Counted from the first letter of the stretch, positions 1 to 30,714 are shown. The stretch is 64,000 nucleotides of DNA from Atrina japonica (GCA_030159075.1 BROG01000074.1:1365501-1429500); one strand, 5' to 3'. The notes: a model not told the origin generated them from the letters alone. Made by a program: numbers and translations.

Positions 1-1883
1 AAGGCAATAACTGAATAAGTTATCCCCACCGGTCATTGCCCCCCCCCCCCCTTACGTGGTAGAGGCAAATACCGAAATCTATTAATTTCTGTTGGGAAGC
101 ATGACCTCGACAGTTCAATAAATATTAGTTAAGTATCAGGACATCCTTGGGTATATAGTAGCTTATTGGTGGATGTACCTTGGCTATATTGTAGCTTAGT
201 GCCGTGGTGCACGTGGGTGTGCCTTGCCCTTGGCTATATTGTACTTTGTAGGTCTTGTCTATTCGTCCAGTCAAGGTTTCAGTTTTATAATTTGTTATTA
301 TACACTTATGTTTTCAAAGGTTGGGGCATGCACAGATCCATCACCACTCTCGGAATGATCATTCTATTTTAATATTGTATTGTACTATCATTATGTTCTA
401 ATTCGCTTCCTCTAACGATAATAAATAACAACTCTCATCTGAGAAGTAATAGTACCAATTGAAAAGAAGCGTTCATTAACATATAAATTACAAAAAATGT
501 AATGTAGTAAAAGAGGAATTCAACAGGATCTGAAATAACCCAAGTTAATGTGTGAATTTGACAAACCAACCAATGTAAAAATATTAATTTGCTGTAAAAT
601 GCATTCGTGACAAAGGCTCAGATGATATTTCTATTCACCTGACAATACTTATAGGTGTCTACACATGAGATACACGATTATTTCTTGAACATCGATTCTC
701 TCTGCTCATTGAACACATAGCTCATCTGCCAGGTTTTCCTTGAATTCTTCTTAACGTTAATAAGATATACCAATACACTTTGATATGTATACCGTTGATA
801 AAAAAACTGGAAACTCCATTAAAAGAGAATACTTTTCAATTCTGTGTTTCATAAACATTGTTAAATATATAGATAAAAATTTTGTATCTTCCAAAAAGCT
901 ATTTTGTACCTGTTACAGGACCAATCTTCAATGTGAAAAAATTACATTCTAGATCTAATTAAAATATGTCTGAACACACTCGTTCTCTCATAGGATCTAA
1001 TGAAGTCTGGAATGGTCCATGATGGGGTCACATGCAAATGACCATACATGAATGTCATATGTGACCAATGAAAATATTACTCACATAATTTTGCAAGTTG
1101 ACAAACGGTAAAGGGATGTAAACATTATAAACAAACCTGAACACACAAAATCCAGAAGTACAGAATTCTTTACATAACCTTGGATAGGATTAAATCGCCA
1201 AACATACTCCAAATGAAATCTGTGTAGTGACAATTTCTTTATTATAGAATGAGATACATCTCTTTGCCATTCTGTAAACTTTAAATATTACATAGAACTG
1301 GCATGTAAAGTTTCTGCTGACAATAGACCCATTCATGTTAACTGCTGTCCTCTGACTTTGAGTGGCAAAATGATACAGATACCCACAAAAACATAAGACA
1401 TAGTTATAGTAACTGATTATTTCATGTCGTCATTTTCCAGGAATCTATATCATTTTTCCACTCAACGTTAAAGGACCGCAGTTATTAAGGAAAGGTCTAT
1501 TGATTTATACGGGGCTTGAATTTAACGCTTTTTACCAAGTGACCCTCAGTAGCATAAAAAATCAACTAGACTTGTCAAACTTCTACTGGCCCACAAATAA
1601 CTGGGTGGAAATAAAATAATGATATATTTAAATAAATATAACATAAGTGATGACAGGACAGGATATTTTTAGTTCGTATTAAATGTAGATTATTTTGTAA
1701 GATTTATACATGTAACAATTATTGAAAAGAGCACTTACATTCTATTGTATATCTTTTACTCGACAAGGGGCTTAGTGCAGACGAGAAACGTACTGGCCAC
1801 ATGCCAGTGAACCAATACTCATTTATTGTGTACTAGTATTCATTTAAATGAGTATTACATGTTTATATCTTTTGAATTTACAG
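1..1883. other. RPS9 upstream region, no gene seen
   Basis: No supportable coding region is seen on either strand. The open frame at 166-372 has no recognisable family. It lies over a short subrepeat in which CCTTGG(C/G)TATAT recurs three times between about 147 and 240. A run of ten C occurs at about 41-50. The RPS9 promoter and a non-coding first exon are expected here, because a splice acceptor (TTTACAG, AG at 1882-1883) sits six bases before the RPS9 start codon. I could not place that first exon. A foldback element at 1338-1486 is listed separately. Confidence 0.5.
1338..1486. repeat. Foldback MITE, copy 1
   Basis: The ends are imperfect inverted repeats (TAACTGCTGTCCT on the left; reverse complement of the right end AATAACTGCGGTCCTT). 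The interior is also roughly palindromic around GTTATAGTAACTGA. A second copy of the same family lies at 21125-21292 inside an SLC23 intron. It has no coding capacity, so it would be a non-autonomous DNA transposon. The superfamily is not determined. Confidence 0.6.
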
Positions 1884-1889
1884 TAAGAC

Positions 1890-6009
<4,120 letters not shown>

Positions 6010-6039
6010 ATGTGAAATTTGACTTGTCTGATTGATGAT

Positions 6040-6045
6040 AATAAA
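6040..6045 (+). other. Polyadenylation signal of RPS9
   Basis: AATAAA lies 31 bases after the RPS9 stop codon and just before a T-rich stretch. This is the expected position for the short 3'UTR of a ribosomal protein gene. Confidence 0.8.
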
Positions 6046-7095
6046 TTATCGTCCAATTAAAAAGTGTCTTGATTTCTGAACAGTACAAACACTTCATTCA
6101 GTCATGCTGTGATGTTATTTCCCTTTAAAACAGATTTTATTACTGTTTAAACTCTTCATTCCCTGTGGTCACATTTAGACTTGCCCAAATGAGAGAAAAA
6201 AATAGTATAGTGTAATGTCATAATTCAGATGTGAACAAGTTCATATTGTATGTAAAATTATTATGAAATTTTGATTTTAAATCATACCCCTGAATCCTGA
6301 CAGTGGACTTAACCAGTCTTTGAAATGGACAGGTCCAAATGTGACTTCATGGGTTGATGTGTTTATTGATTTTTACATCCTGTTAAGAATTTTCACATAT
6401 ATGGAGGTGACAAAAAAGCTTAGCAGAAGTGCCACAAGTTTTGACCTCTTGTATTGACAGGTCATGGTCTAATCTGGGCCTGGCATCATAAAACTTAATA
6501 ATTACTTAAGTTTAAAAATTTCACTTAAATCTGTCTAATCCTGAAATCTGATTGGCTGAGCACACCAATCTGAGAATATTTTCAGACTTGAGTAAATTAC
6601 TAAGTTTTATGATGCCAGGCCCTGGTTTTGTTACATGCCATGCCTATCAAGACCTCAGTTTCAAGTCTTCGCCTTACAGGCCCATGATGGTTGTGTTGCA
6701 TCCATCACTTACCGCATCAACATTTGACTGCTATTTTAAATAAATCTCGGGAATAATTGGAATTGCATGGAAAATTTCTTATTTGTAACGTGTTTGCAGT
6801 GAATTGTAATTGGATGCAATTTGAGAACTTTTTACTAGAATAAGAAAATGTCATTCTGGGCCCAAGTCATCAAACTTACTCAATACTTAAATTCAACTTT
6901 TATTTTGTTACTTTTACTAATTATAAAGCTGTCATAGATCTTTAATTTAGTCAGTAGGAAACATTATTTTTTACCGTTCAGTATGTAAAACTTTTTATGT
7001 CGATCATCATTTTCTTGTAAAATATGAGCTTGAGTACTGAATATATTTTGTTGACTTCAGACACTGGACTTTGCCTCAGACTGCTTACTTTACTA
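6046..7095. other. Intergenic DNA with a foldback MITE
   Basis: No gene is seen. The one structured element is the inverted-repeat MITE at 6474-6625. A partial third copy of its end (CTGGGCCCAAGTCATCAAAC) is at about 6857-6880. Confidence 0.5.
6474..6625. repeat. Foldback MITE GGGCCTGGCATCATAAAACT, copy 1
   Basis: The left end CTGGGCCTGGCATCATAAAA is the reverse complement of the right end TTTTATGATGCCAGGCCCTGG apart from one extra base. The arms continue inward as imperfect AT-rich palindrome. A second, more diverged copy is at 57880-58023. It is non-coding. Confidence 0.75.
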
Positions 7096-7099
7096 TTTT

Positions 7100-9185
7100 T
7101 TCTAACACTCCTCCCCCCAAACCAATTTTGTGAAATACTTTGATTTTAAATGTTTTTGGAAAATGCTAGCAGATTGTATTGTGTGTTCTTTAAATTATGG
7201 ATTTCAAGTAGGAAAGTTATCCACTTCACAAAGACTAGGAATAATTACCTTTATTCCAAAGGGAGATAAATCTAGATATTTCAGGAAAAACTGGAGACCA
7301 ATTTCATTACTAAGAATAAAAATATTTTGCCTAAACTTAGTGTTGATCAAAAAGGATTCATTTTGGGGCGATAAGTAGGTAAAAATACTGATACTAAAGA
7401 TTGCTGTATGACGTACGACCCAATCACACCAAATACATTTATCCTTTGTGTTGAATTCTTGCAGAAAGACCAAGAATAAATAAAGATATAAAGGGTATTC
7501 AAATTAATAATGATACATTTCTTGTTTCACTCTATGCAGATGATACTTATTTAATCGTAGATGGTTAAAAATCACTAGAAGAATCAAAACATGAAATTAA
7601 TATTTTTACAGAAATTTCAGGATTAAAAATAAGTACAACTTGAAAAAAAAAAAGACATGGGTAATTTGGATTTGTAGTAAAAATATGGCGGTGACAAATT
7701 CTTACTAGAATTAGATTTACATTGGGGGAGCAACACTTTCACAGCACTTGGGATAAATGTTTCTGTAGATTTGCATTAAATTCCTAGGATAAATTTTGAT
7801 AAACTGATTTAACTTGAGGCTATTAATTATGACTGGAAAAAAGGATTTGCTCCCATAGATAAAGTACATTTAACAAAATCTGTAATCATTTCACAATTAA
7901 ATCACCTCTTTATATCCTTACCAAATCCTAGAGATCACTATGTTAAAAACCTTAATACAATCTTATATAATTTTTTGTGGAACAGTTAGACATAAAATTA
8001 AGAGATTTGATAATTCAAAATTATAAAGATGGTAGATTTATACTCGTATAAAAAGTATATACTTTATAAGGCACCTTGTATTTAGAGCCAAATTTAAAAT
8101 AGAATTCCTCTGTAATTATGGTAACAAATACATGTCAATTTGTAGTAGATTAGGCCAAATAGATTTTGGAAAAGTTTTTGAGGCATGGACTAAGTTAAAT
8201 AATACAGACCTTTCATTAATAAAATAAAATAAAATCTATTCTAAAAACTCCTTTATGGTGTATTTCTGATATCTCGATTGGTAATAAACCAGTAATGAAT
8301 GGTATACAAAAGGTATCCATACTATTAATGATTTGATTGAAGATATTGAGAACCTAAGATCAAATATTGGCCATCTTGGATTTTGACCAAAGGAAGTTTG
8401 TTACCACTACTTCTCAGAAAGGACTGAAGGGATCTACTTGAAATTTGACATGAAAGTTCCCCTTGAGGTTTAGTTGTGCATATTACATTTTCAGAGAGAT
8501 CAGAATCCAACATGGCTGGCAGGCGGCCATCTTGGTCTTTGACCGTAAGAAGTTTGTTATCACTATTTCTCGGAAAGGACAAGGAATCTCATTGAAATTT
8601 AATATGAAGGTTCCCCTTGAGGTCTATTTGTGCATATTGCATTTTCAGAGAGATCAGAATCCAACATGGCTTGGATTTTGACAATGTAAGTATGTATTTC
8701 TCAAAATGTACTGAATCAATCTTTTCGAAATTGATTATGGAGGTTCCCCATGAGGTTTAGATGTGCATATAATTACATTTTCAGAAAGATCATAATTCAA
8801 GATGGACACCTGTCGGCTATGTTGAATTCCATTCTCTCTTAAAATGATATATGTTCAGTTCAAGTTCAGTTTCGCTATAATCTTGTGAAAAAAAGTATTT
8901 CACAGAAATATGGATTAAGTTCAAATTCAATGTCGAGACACAAAAGAAGAGAAAAGAATAGTCTGTCATAGATCAGACATAGAACATTTAATGGTGGGCG
9001 CCAAGATCCCTCTGGGATCTGTTGTTTAAATCAGGAATGGTTTTAAGTCCTAGATGTATATTTTGCAATAAAGAAAACAAAGCAATAAAACATTGTTTAG
9101 GTGAATGCACAGAGGTTCAAAAACTCATTAAAATATTTTATACTGTACTAAATTTTCTGACTTCATTTCCAATTTAATAAATTTA
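7100..9185 (+). mobile_element. Decayed LINE (non-LTR retrotransposon) relic
   Basis: The plus strand reads as fragments of a LINE ORF2 with many stops and frameshifts. Near 7200-7310 it gives STSQRLGIITFIPKGDKSR followed by KNWRPISLL, a typical reverse transcriptase start. Near 7530-7560 it gives SLYADDTYLIVDG, the catalytic box. Near 7865-7980 it gives SVIISQLNHLFISLPNPR. At 9055-9110 there is a CxxC...H...C stretch (PRCIFCNKENKAIKHCLGEC) like the C-terminal knuckle of LINE proteins. The body is interrupted at about 8300-9040 by an unrelated tandem repeat. The clade is uncertain and it is clearly dead. Confidence 0.75.
8330..9035 (+). repeat. Tandem repeat, about 155-bp unit, inserted in the LINE
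   Basis: GTTCCCCTTGAGGT recurs at about 8457 and 8612, with a variant at about 8745. Each copy is followed by GTGCATAT and by a shared (C/A)ATTTTCAGAGAGATCAGA block. CCATCTTGG and AAGTTTGTTA(C/T)CACTA also recur once per unit. Three units are visible, the last decayed. The block ends near GGGCGCCAAGATCCCTCTGG at about 8997-9016, wording I associate with dispersed bivalve repeats. Open frames here are unrelated to a protein family. Confidence 0.7.
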
Positions 9186-9459
9186 GAGAATCGAAAGTAA
9201 ACATAATTTACTTGGGTGGACAATGAAATTATAATTTTAATTAAATATTTCATTTATGAATCAAGATGTATTAGTAAAGCACATATCAATGCACTAATAA
9301 ACCATTTGAAAGATTACTACATTGTACAAAAACATAATTTCAACCACTTAAGACTCGTATTTTCAAAACAAGTTTGATGATAAATGGGAAAACTTAATAT
9401 ACTTATGAAACAGTTAAATTTTGTGCATGAAAGAATAGTGAAATTTGAATATAAAGACC

Positions 9460-9612
9460 CCTTAAGGACAACAAAACCAGTCTTTATAGGGACGTTGTCT
9501 TTAAATAGAGGTTGATTTGTACACAAATGGTACTATTAATGACATAAAAAATGTCTTTATGACCCAGTGGTTTTATACACAGGTGGTCTCTAAAGCAGGT
9601 TTTACTGTACAT
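9460..9612. repeat. Dispersed repeat end related to 41759-42010
   Basis: ACACAGGTGGTCTCTAAAGC then AGGTTTTACTGTACA at about 9579-9612 matches the end of the mollusc repeat whose start (TACAGTGAAACCTGTCTATA) is at 41759. Recognition is by wording only. It is non-coding. Confidence 0.4.
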
Positions 9613-9686
9613 CCCTTGACAGTTCTAAAATCAGCTTACACCTAAATAAGTATATATTATTTCAAGATATGTCACATCTCTCTGTC

Positions 9687-9728
9687 TGTCTGTGTGTGTG
9701 TGTGTGTGTGTGTGTCTCTCTCTCTCTC
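9687..9728 (+). repeat. (TG)n(TC)n microsatellite
   Basis: Alternating TG repeats run directly into TC repeats. Confidence 0.9.
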
Positions 9729-9914
9729 ATAAAAAAGATGCATCCAGACATTTAAGATTATTTGACATTTTGCAATACCAGAGGTTTTGTTAAATACTAT
9801 GGACCTTGTTGTATATAAGGCACCTTTCTGTACAGTGGAACACAAGGGCAACCCAACCCTGACCTCATTTAAAGGGGCATTAGCTGTGTGTTATTTCTTT
9901 AAAAAGTTGTCTCT

Positions 9915-10200
9915 CCTTTTTAACTCACATGATTGCTCACGTGAGCTATTGCAATTGTTTTTCGTCCATTGTTATCATCCGTCGTGGGTTGAATATAATT
10001 GTATTTTAAACTTCCTCTTAGAACCACTGAACCAATTGCCTTCAAACTTGGTACACATATTGTATTCCTGAACTAGTGTTGTTTTCCATGCTGATCTGAA
10101 AAACCAAGACGGCCGTCGTGGCCTCTGAGATAATTTCAATTAAATCTTAAGAACCATTGAGCCAACTCAACAAGAACACCTTAATTAAAGACATATTGCT
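9915..10200 (+). repeat. Dispersed bivalve repeat
   Basis: It contains GCTCACGTGAGCTATTGCAA, a CGTCC...CCGTCGTGG stretch and ACCACTGAACCAATTGCCTT. This wording recurs across bivalve genomes, and a related piece lies in RPS9 intron 2. No protein is supported. Confidence 0.5.
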
Positions 10201-10744
10201 CAGGGTCAAAATGTTGATTGTTCACATTGTCATTACTATATGAAATGTATATTGGTGACATGAAGATCCTGTGAACTGAATGAATTTAGGAAGAAGAACC
10301 CCTTATTTACACAATTATAACCCTTTGTTAAAGTTTTATGATGGCCTCTCTATGAGGTAACATCGTTAACTTTTGTAATTCAGTATTGATCACATTACAA
10401 TGTGCAATGCCCACAATATATGGTCTGCAATTACTTGTTTGCAGAGTTGTGACTTTTTGCCATAATGTCACTAACAAATTGTCATGAAAATCCACAATAG
10501 ACACAAAGTCTTCTGATCAGCAAAACGTTAACAAGAGGTGTCGCTGTTTGCACAGATCATATTCATTCCAACATTACCACCATTGCTTAATTCTCTTTAG
10601 CTCAGTAATATTTAACTTTTTATCCAGATATCTTGTGCATTTGATTTCTAACTGGCTACAAATTATCCTCACCATTTTTCCCTACCATGAGCTGGTACTT
10701 ACTCTGCCCAAGCTTATTGACATTACCTCCCTGCAAATCATGTG

Positions 10745-11010
10745 CCCATGGTACCCATTAGATTGATATTCAGTATAACATTTAAGAGATAAAAATAGGC
10801 AAAGAAATTCTTAAATCCCAATATATTTTGTAAAAATTGCCCGAGAAACCCTGTTTGGCAATTATTCACTTGCAATTGATTAATCAATCTTACTATTTGT
10901 ATATACATACCCAAATGGACCTGACCTTATTTTCACAAAATTTATAGGAATATAAGATTGTTTATGCCTTTTTATAGCTCTTATTTGTTATTGTGCATTA
11001 AGTACAAGTA
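10745..11010 (+). repeat. Dispersed 300-bp repeat, copy 1
   Basis: It shares blocks with 14878-15180, 39365-39695 and 52795-52945: AAATTCTTAAAT, CTGTTTGGCAATTATT, TGGACCTGACCTTA and TATAGCTCTTATTTGTTA. All four are on the + strand. It is non-coding and of unknown type. Confidence 0.65.
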
Positions 11011-11544
11011 GTGAAAGTAACCAAAAAAAAAATTATCATTATTTTTTCCGTACACACAGCTTATGCCACTTTGAGTTTTTTATGGCTGGTTACCCCCCCC
11101 CCCCAAAAAAAAAAAAAAAGTTTAGGGCGTTATTGCCCTTAGATCTAAAATTTTCTCTCAAATTATACCATTACCTTATCATCGCAACTCCTAGATGTAC
11201 GATGGATTTATTACCCTTGGATTTAGATTTGTTCCCTCTTATGATACCAACATCTTGTCATCTCAACTCCCAGACACATGTACGGATATTGTTGAAAGTT
11301 GGCACAAGGAATTTCACAACATGTAGATATGCATGAACAAAGTCCCGAGAATGCTGCTCGAGGGATTTTTTACCCTTGCACTTATTGATACCAACATTTT
11401 GTTTCTAGTGTTATTTCCAATTCTCATTTGCAGTTTTATTTGTTACAGGATCATTATATCTGATGCAGATAGATAGAATGATCTTGTCAATTTATATATC
11501 TTGAAGACATACCCTGGAAGGGGACTATTAATTCTTTGAATTAG

Positions 11545-11815
11545 CCGGTACCAGCTGATTATTTTATACTTAAGTAATATTTCGAATGGATAGCACTGTT
11601 TATATTCTAAACTCTTCAAGAGCTAAAATTGTAGTCTGTTTAAAGTGGTTTTTCGTAGACGACTTTGGCCTTGTATGACGCCACTTTTGTACTGAACTCT
11701 ACATCATGCACCATTGATCTATGATTATTGACAGAAACGATCGCCTTGAACATTGTTTTGGATTCAGTTTGTGTAAAAGTATAACTTTGGTATTATATTT
11801 TAAGATACATAAGAT
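11545..11815 (+). repeat. Decayed hammerhead-bearing repeat unit
   Basis: It follows the order of the hammerhead repeat family: GCCGGTACCAGCTGATTATT, then TTATACTTAAGTAATATTT, then TTGACAGAAACGATCGCCTT, then TATAACTTTGGTATTATATT. The CTGATGA box has been lost (ATTGATCTATGATTATTGAC at the expected place), so this copy should be inactive. The spacing after the cleavage site matches the subfamily at 33040-33165. Confidence 0.65.
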
Positions 11816-11861
11816 AAATTTTTGACGTAAACACCATAAGACAAAATGACAATTTCCATAA

Positions 11862-12520
11862 AACGAACTCTCCGTTCCTGAGTTTTAATATCCCGTATTT
11901 TCCGGCCTATGGCGTTTTCATTTCTCAACTTGTACTTTATGCCAGGTCATGTTCATGTTATGAATGTTTTTTTCTGAGAGCCAAACGGCTTAGTCCTAAC
12001 TACCATAGCAACGCATCGCTGATTAGTCAGTCCATTGACTATTATTACTAAGACTTAGGATTTAGGACTTACAACCTTTCGTAAAACGGGCCCTTGGTCA
12101 ACAAACTTCTTATACAGGTACACGTTGAACGCTTGAAATCGTCACTAAGGAAGTTTTATGGTTGATACGGGAACCTTCTTGAACAATATGAAGTACCCTC
12201 CCGCGAATGTGAATTTGTGTTCTGGAGCACGACCATTTACAGTGACTCCTTTTCGCCAATCAGATCTGGAGCTGTCTGATGACCATTTCACCGAGCTTTA
12301 CTTTTTCCCTTCGACCTTTTCACCAAACTCGAGAGGTTTCTATGGAACATTTGCAACTGTGTGGCATTCTAACAGGAAACGCTGACTCCTTCGGACACCT
12401 GGTCCCATCTAATTTGATATTTGCAATTGTTCTTCGTGTTGAGATCGTTGTTATATCCAATTTGTCATATTCTAATGGACTTGGAGTTTGGAATATCCAT
12501 TGGTACTTTTCTTTATACTT
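11862..12520 (+). mobile_element. 3' fragment of a second-family PLE, split by a MITE
   Basis: Residues readable on the + strand are LSFNIPYFPAYGVFISQL near 11885-11940, LVNKLLIQVHVERLKSSLR near 12098-12150, then the post-RT segment with DHFTELYFFP and SRGFYGTFA near 12285-12360. These correspond to the C-terminal part of the element at 63240-64000 (SSNIPFYPAYCAFISQL and NKLFTQGYVVERLESS). The coding text resumes in order after about 127 intrusive bases at 11970-12096. The 5' end is truncated. Confidence 0.65.
11970..12096. repeat. Small MITE nested in the PLE fragment
   Basis: It interrupts the PLE reading between the ISQL...C and NKLL segments. Its ends hold imperfectly inverted CTTAGTCCTAA and TTAGGACTTACAA, near GAGCCAAACGG and CGTAAAACGGGCCC. 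The exact boundaries are approximate. Confidence 0.5.
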
Positions 12521-14425
12521 TAAAACAAAATGTTTTCAAAGACAAAAAAAGGAATTCCATTCTCCATGTAAATGTTTTGACACCAACAATGTACAAAAAA
12601 TCTAGAATCTCATGTGTAAATACACTCTTATTGAGTTATTCCCCTTTGTTCAGAGTTATATTATTAAAATATATCCAGTTCTCCGTATTCAAAATAAACA
12701 TGCAATATCTTTGAAAACTAGATTGATTTTATAATTCGAAGGACACAATACTAAGATATTTTACATTTGCAATATTGATTTTAATTTTCATTAGGTACAT
12801 TGTTGTTCATTTCAATCATACGAAAAAGTAGATTTACATGGAAGAAAAGATCACGTGAAATGATATGTATGATAGAGATTTCTGTATATGATTGACGAAG
12901 ATTTTAGAGAAAAAGTTTCTTATTTATCGAATGCATACATGATAATAGTAACCTTATTGTAAATAACGGAATAAGTAAAACTTTGTGTTAGAAGATCTGT
13001 ACCACTGTTAATGAAACTTGCCAACTGTAAATATATGAACAATTGACACAAACATGTATTATACAGGTAGGTGAATGCTGCAGCCTGTAATCATTGCTTT
13101 TATTTTAAATAAGTTTTGAGTATGAGATGTCTAAGATAATTCTATTATAGTTCATATTGGTGTATTGTAATGTATTCAAAGTTGTATCCATTTGTTCATA
13201 TTTCATTTCCTTTAATGTAACAATTGTCTTAAAGAACTAGACACTGAATTATAATCAAATATATTTACATACCGACTGCAATTCCCTTCGTTGCAAGTAT
13301 GTAGAGCGATATATTGTATATTCTGTAAATGCAGACGCCCGCCCCGAGTATTAACCGCTTTACTTTTCAGCGTAAAAATACATGAACAAATCAATAAAGA
13401 ATAGAATATCACATGTCTATTTCTTATATATTTAATCTTAAAAGCCATACATTAGGCCTATCACAAAACAAATAAAAATCACAGAAAGAAATAGGAAACA
13501 CGAAACTATATCTGTAGCACTTTGTACAGCCTACAGGCCTATATCGCGAGAACCACAGACCATAGTCTGGCACAGAAATGAAAGTTCGCTTCGTAATTAC
13601 AACAGAAAAAAAGAGAGTAAGGCCTAGTGCAACTTTGTCAAGCATCCCTTGATAAACAAGTCGATTTGTTTGCCTTTACTGGATATTCAAATCAGAAACA
13701 ATTCGTCACCAGCATTGTGAGAAATCAGGTCGTGTAAAATAGGCCTACTTACGTAGGATATGTACCAATCAGTCATCATGGTTCCCAGCTGATTGGTAAA
13801 AATGTCGAATAAAAGGGCTACTTTCAGTTGTTATAAATGAATATTAGTTGTCTCACTTCTTGTGAGTCACACTCAAACTTTCTATAGTATATCCCATTAA
13901 TATAATATATAAGAATTCAAACGCAAATTCGTTGTAAATACATTATACAGCATATTAATGGGCACGGCCATTTGCATTTTCAATTCTCTTCTGACACATT
14001 TAACCTTCCGGTTACCAAGCAGACGAATATTCTAAAATAACTTAAAAACAAATCTGACACTTATTCAAAATTTTCCATATCACTGGTTTCATTCAAAATG
14101 ATATGAAAATAAGAAAATAAACCTTAATTCCATTTAGTGAAAAAACTCCTACCGCAAAGCCAAGAATGAATTTTGTAACCAGCTGAATACAGATTCACAG
14201 AAAATGGTAATATATATAAATATAAGGATTGTTTTTCTTTTTTTTTGGAATGCATTCTTTTTTTTGGAATGCAAAAAAAAAAAAAAAAAAATGAAAAACA
14301 ATCCTAAATAACGCAATCGCTAAACGACAACTGATTGGTCATCAGTTAGTATATAAAATGTCTGTCATTAAGTGATTTGGCAAACTTTATAAATTCTTAT
14401 TCATGCTTTTTTCTGTTTAACAACA
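12521..14425. other. Intergenic DNA, likely 3' flank of SLC23 copy A
   Basis: No gene, SINE or reverse transcriptase text is recognised. The minus-strand open frames at 13212-13645 have no family resemblance. The segment nearest 14425 is probably the 3'UTR of SLC23 copy A, but no convincing polyadenylation signal was found close to the stop. A short hairpin lies at 14227-14306. Confidence 0.4.
14227..14306. repeat. Hairpin with T/A-rich arms
   Basis: AGGATTGTTTTTC at the left pairs with GAAAAACAATCCT at the right. Between them lie poly-T, GGAATGCATTC and poly-A. This is a compact inverted repeat of about 80 bases. Confidence 0.65.
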
Positions 14426-28451
<14,026 letters not shown>

Positions 28452-28484
28452 TTTGTCTGTCCTGGATCGTTGATGAATATTCAA

Positions 28485-30700
28485 GTTTTATCACACGAAT
28501 ATTCAAATGTTAGATTTTACCGACACTTAGATCTAAATCTGAGCACAATATGTTTTTAAATCGTAAATTGTTTTACAAAAACTAACACGCAGTTTTGGTG
28601 ATTTGCAAATCAAATAATGCAGTTCAGCGAGGAAACGATGTGAACAGATGTAAGAAAATCTTTAAAATTCTAACGATCGTTGTCAATGTAAACTGTAACA
28701 TAAATATTCTTAACCTATCTGTGCAAAATGAAAATCAGCGAACCTTTTTTACTTATACGTGTTGCATATTTGCAATCGATTGCTTTTCACTTACTGAACT
28801 AAAACCTGCTGCAGTGGTATGATTTAGTACTCATAGCATAAAGTTATATAATTCACGTGTCTAATTTCAAATTATACCCACTGTGCGTCTGTATTCAAAT
28901 CCAGAGAAAACAGGGGACATGATCTTTGGTCACTATCGATATAAACGATAGGAAAACTACTATGGAATCAGTTATTTTATATTTCAGATTGTGAAACAAA
29001 AGGTTGGGTATGGGTGTGAAATGATTTTTAGTTGAGTAAGCCATAGTATATTTCATCACTAGGAAGACATAAGTAAAAGTAAAACTGCAAACAAGGCAAT
29101 TATATCGTCCTTGTGTTTTGAATCAAAATGCAGTTTTTCGTATTTATGTAACAACACCATATCATAAAAGAGGTTGGATCTGGATGTGATATGAAGATGC
29201 GTAAGGGTATTCTGGATCATTTGGGTTAAAGGTGTAAAAGGGATACTGCTGCTTTAATTACTTTACTACCTTAAGTATCTTAATACGGATCTCTGTGCCT
29301 TTTCATGGAAAAATAAAAGGACTGAAATAGACAATTCATAGAAATCTGTAGAGCAATTTCGTTTTATTGGTTCGGTATAGCCTTAATAATAATCCCCATT
29401 TTATAAAACATGTGGTACAGGTTTACTAAAAATCACAAAATTATGTTGATGATACCTTAGATATGTTATATACTAAATCTTATATGAATTTTGAAAAGTA
29501 TGTTCAAGATCTGAAAATCTGCACATCCCTACGACAATGGGAGGAGTAGGATCGATGTAAGTCTCCTGAATCATTCAAGTTGGACTCCATGTGTTAAAGT
29601 GAACTCGAGGTAAGTTAATATAAATATTGTAAGGAAGACTACGATTGGATGACGTAACCGCTTATACCACCAAAATTTAAAGCTTGGTTGCCGTGAATGC
29701 TAGTTATCTTCCCTTTAATCTAAAATTTAATTTAAATTAAGACCGTAGCGGACGTATATCATGTTTCATAGTACCACTAGCTGTTACATACTTCAAGAGT
29801 AATAGACCTCTGATATACACACATATATACTCACTACAAAATACAGGGTTTTTCATCTCTGATACAGGAGCCATCACGTACCCTTTATCACACCCCTATA
29901 ACCCTTTATCGCACCCCATTTGGAACGCTTCTTGTATCTTCTTTTATTTTTATTATTCGGAACACTTGGATTGTTTTCCGCTTTAGACAAAAACCTACAT
30001 CTTGCATGAACGCTAGGTTAAGCACATTCTGTGAAATATTAGGACTGATTGTGAACATTGTTGAATGAAAATATGAAGGAAGTGTAATGATATTCCGTAG
30101 GTGGGTTCAACACACCTCAAAGTTGTGCATTTCATATTTTAGATCTAGATTTGAGTGTACACGGAGTACTAGGTACCGTAGGCTATTTCCTTCAACACAA
30201 TGTTCTGCCATGTTCTGCCGTGAACAGTTTCACAACAGGGCTTCTTTAATGTTCTTTTCAAAGTTTCTGTAGGGCCCTACCGTTATATAAATCTATTCTA
30301 ATATTTACTTTATAATATAAATGATTTCAGCCAAAAAAAATATATTGAGGAATTCTAATTTTGATGTTGTGTAAACAGGTTGTGTACCCCGTAATTTTAC
30401 CGAGATCTGTCCACATAAACTGTACTGTAGGAATTTCAATTCACGGACGCAAGTCGCGATTATATCAGATCAAATTTAATTAAAACAATTAAAAATATTT
30501 TTTTATCGATGATATTGTAGTATTTGTCTATTTACCAGTAGAGTTATAAATATATGATAAAACAAAACATAACAAAATCTGTATCGCATGCCATATCAAC
30601 CCGAGACGCCAACATCATATCGAGGGCTGATATTGAAGTCTCGAGTTGATATGGCATGCGATACAGATTTTGCCATGTGTTATTATATATATATAGTTGT
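28485..30700. other. 5' flank of SLC23 copy A, no further gene seen
   Basis: The promoter and 5'UTR of SLC23 copy A should lie here, but no clear core promoter element could be assigned. Short open frames at 28595-28822 and 30087-30272 (+) have no recognisable family. Confidence 0.4.
30588..30676. repeat. Short inverted repeat
   Basis: ATCGCATGCCATATCAACCC at about 30583-30602 is the inverse of GTTGATATGGCATGCGATAC at about 30645-30664, with CTGATATTGAAGTCTC and related text between. The hairpin arms are about 30 bases. Confidence 0.75.
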
Positions 30701-30714
30701 TACTGTTGTTATTG

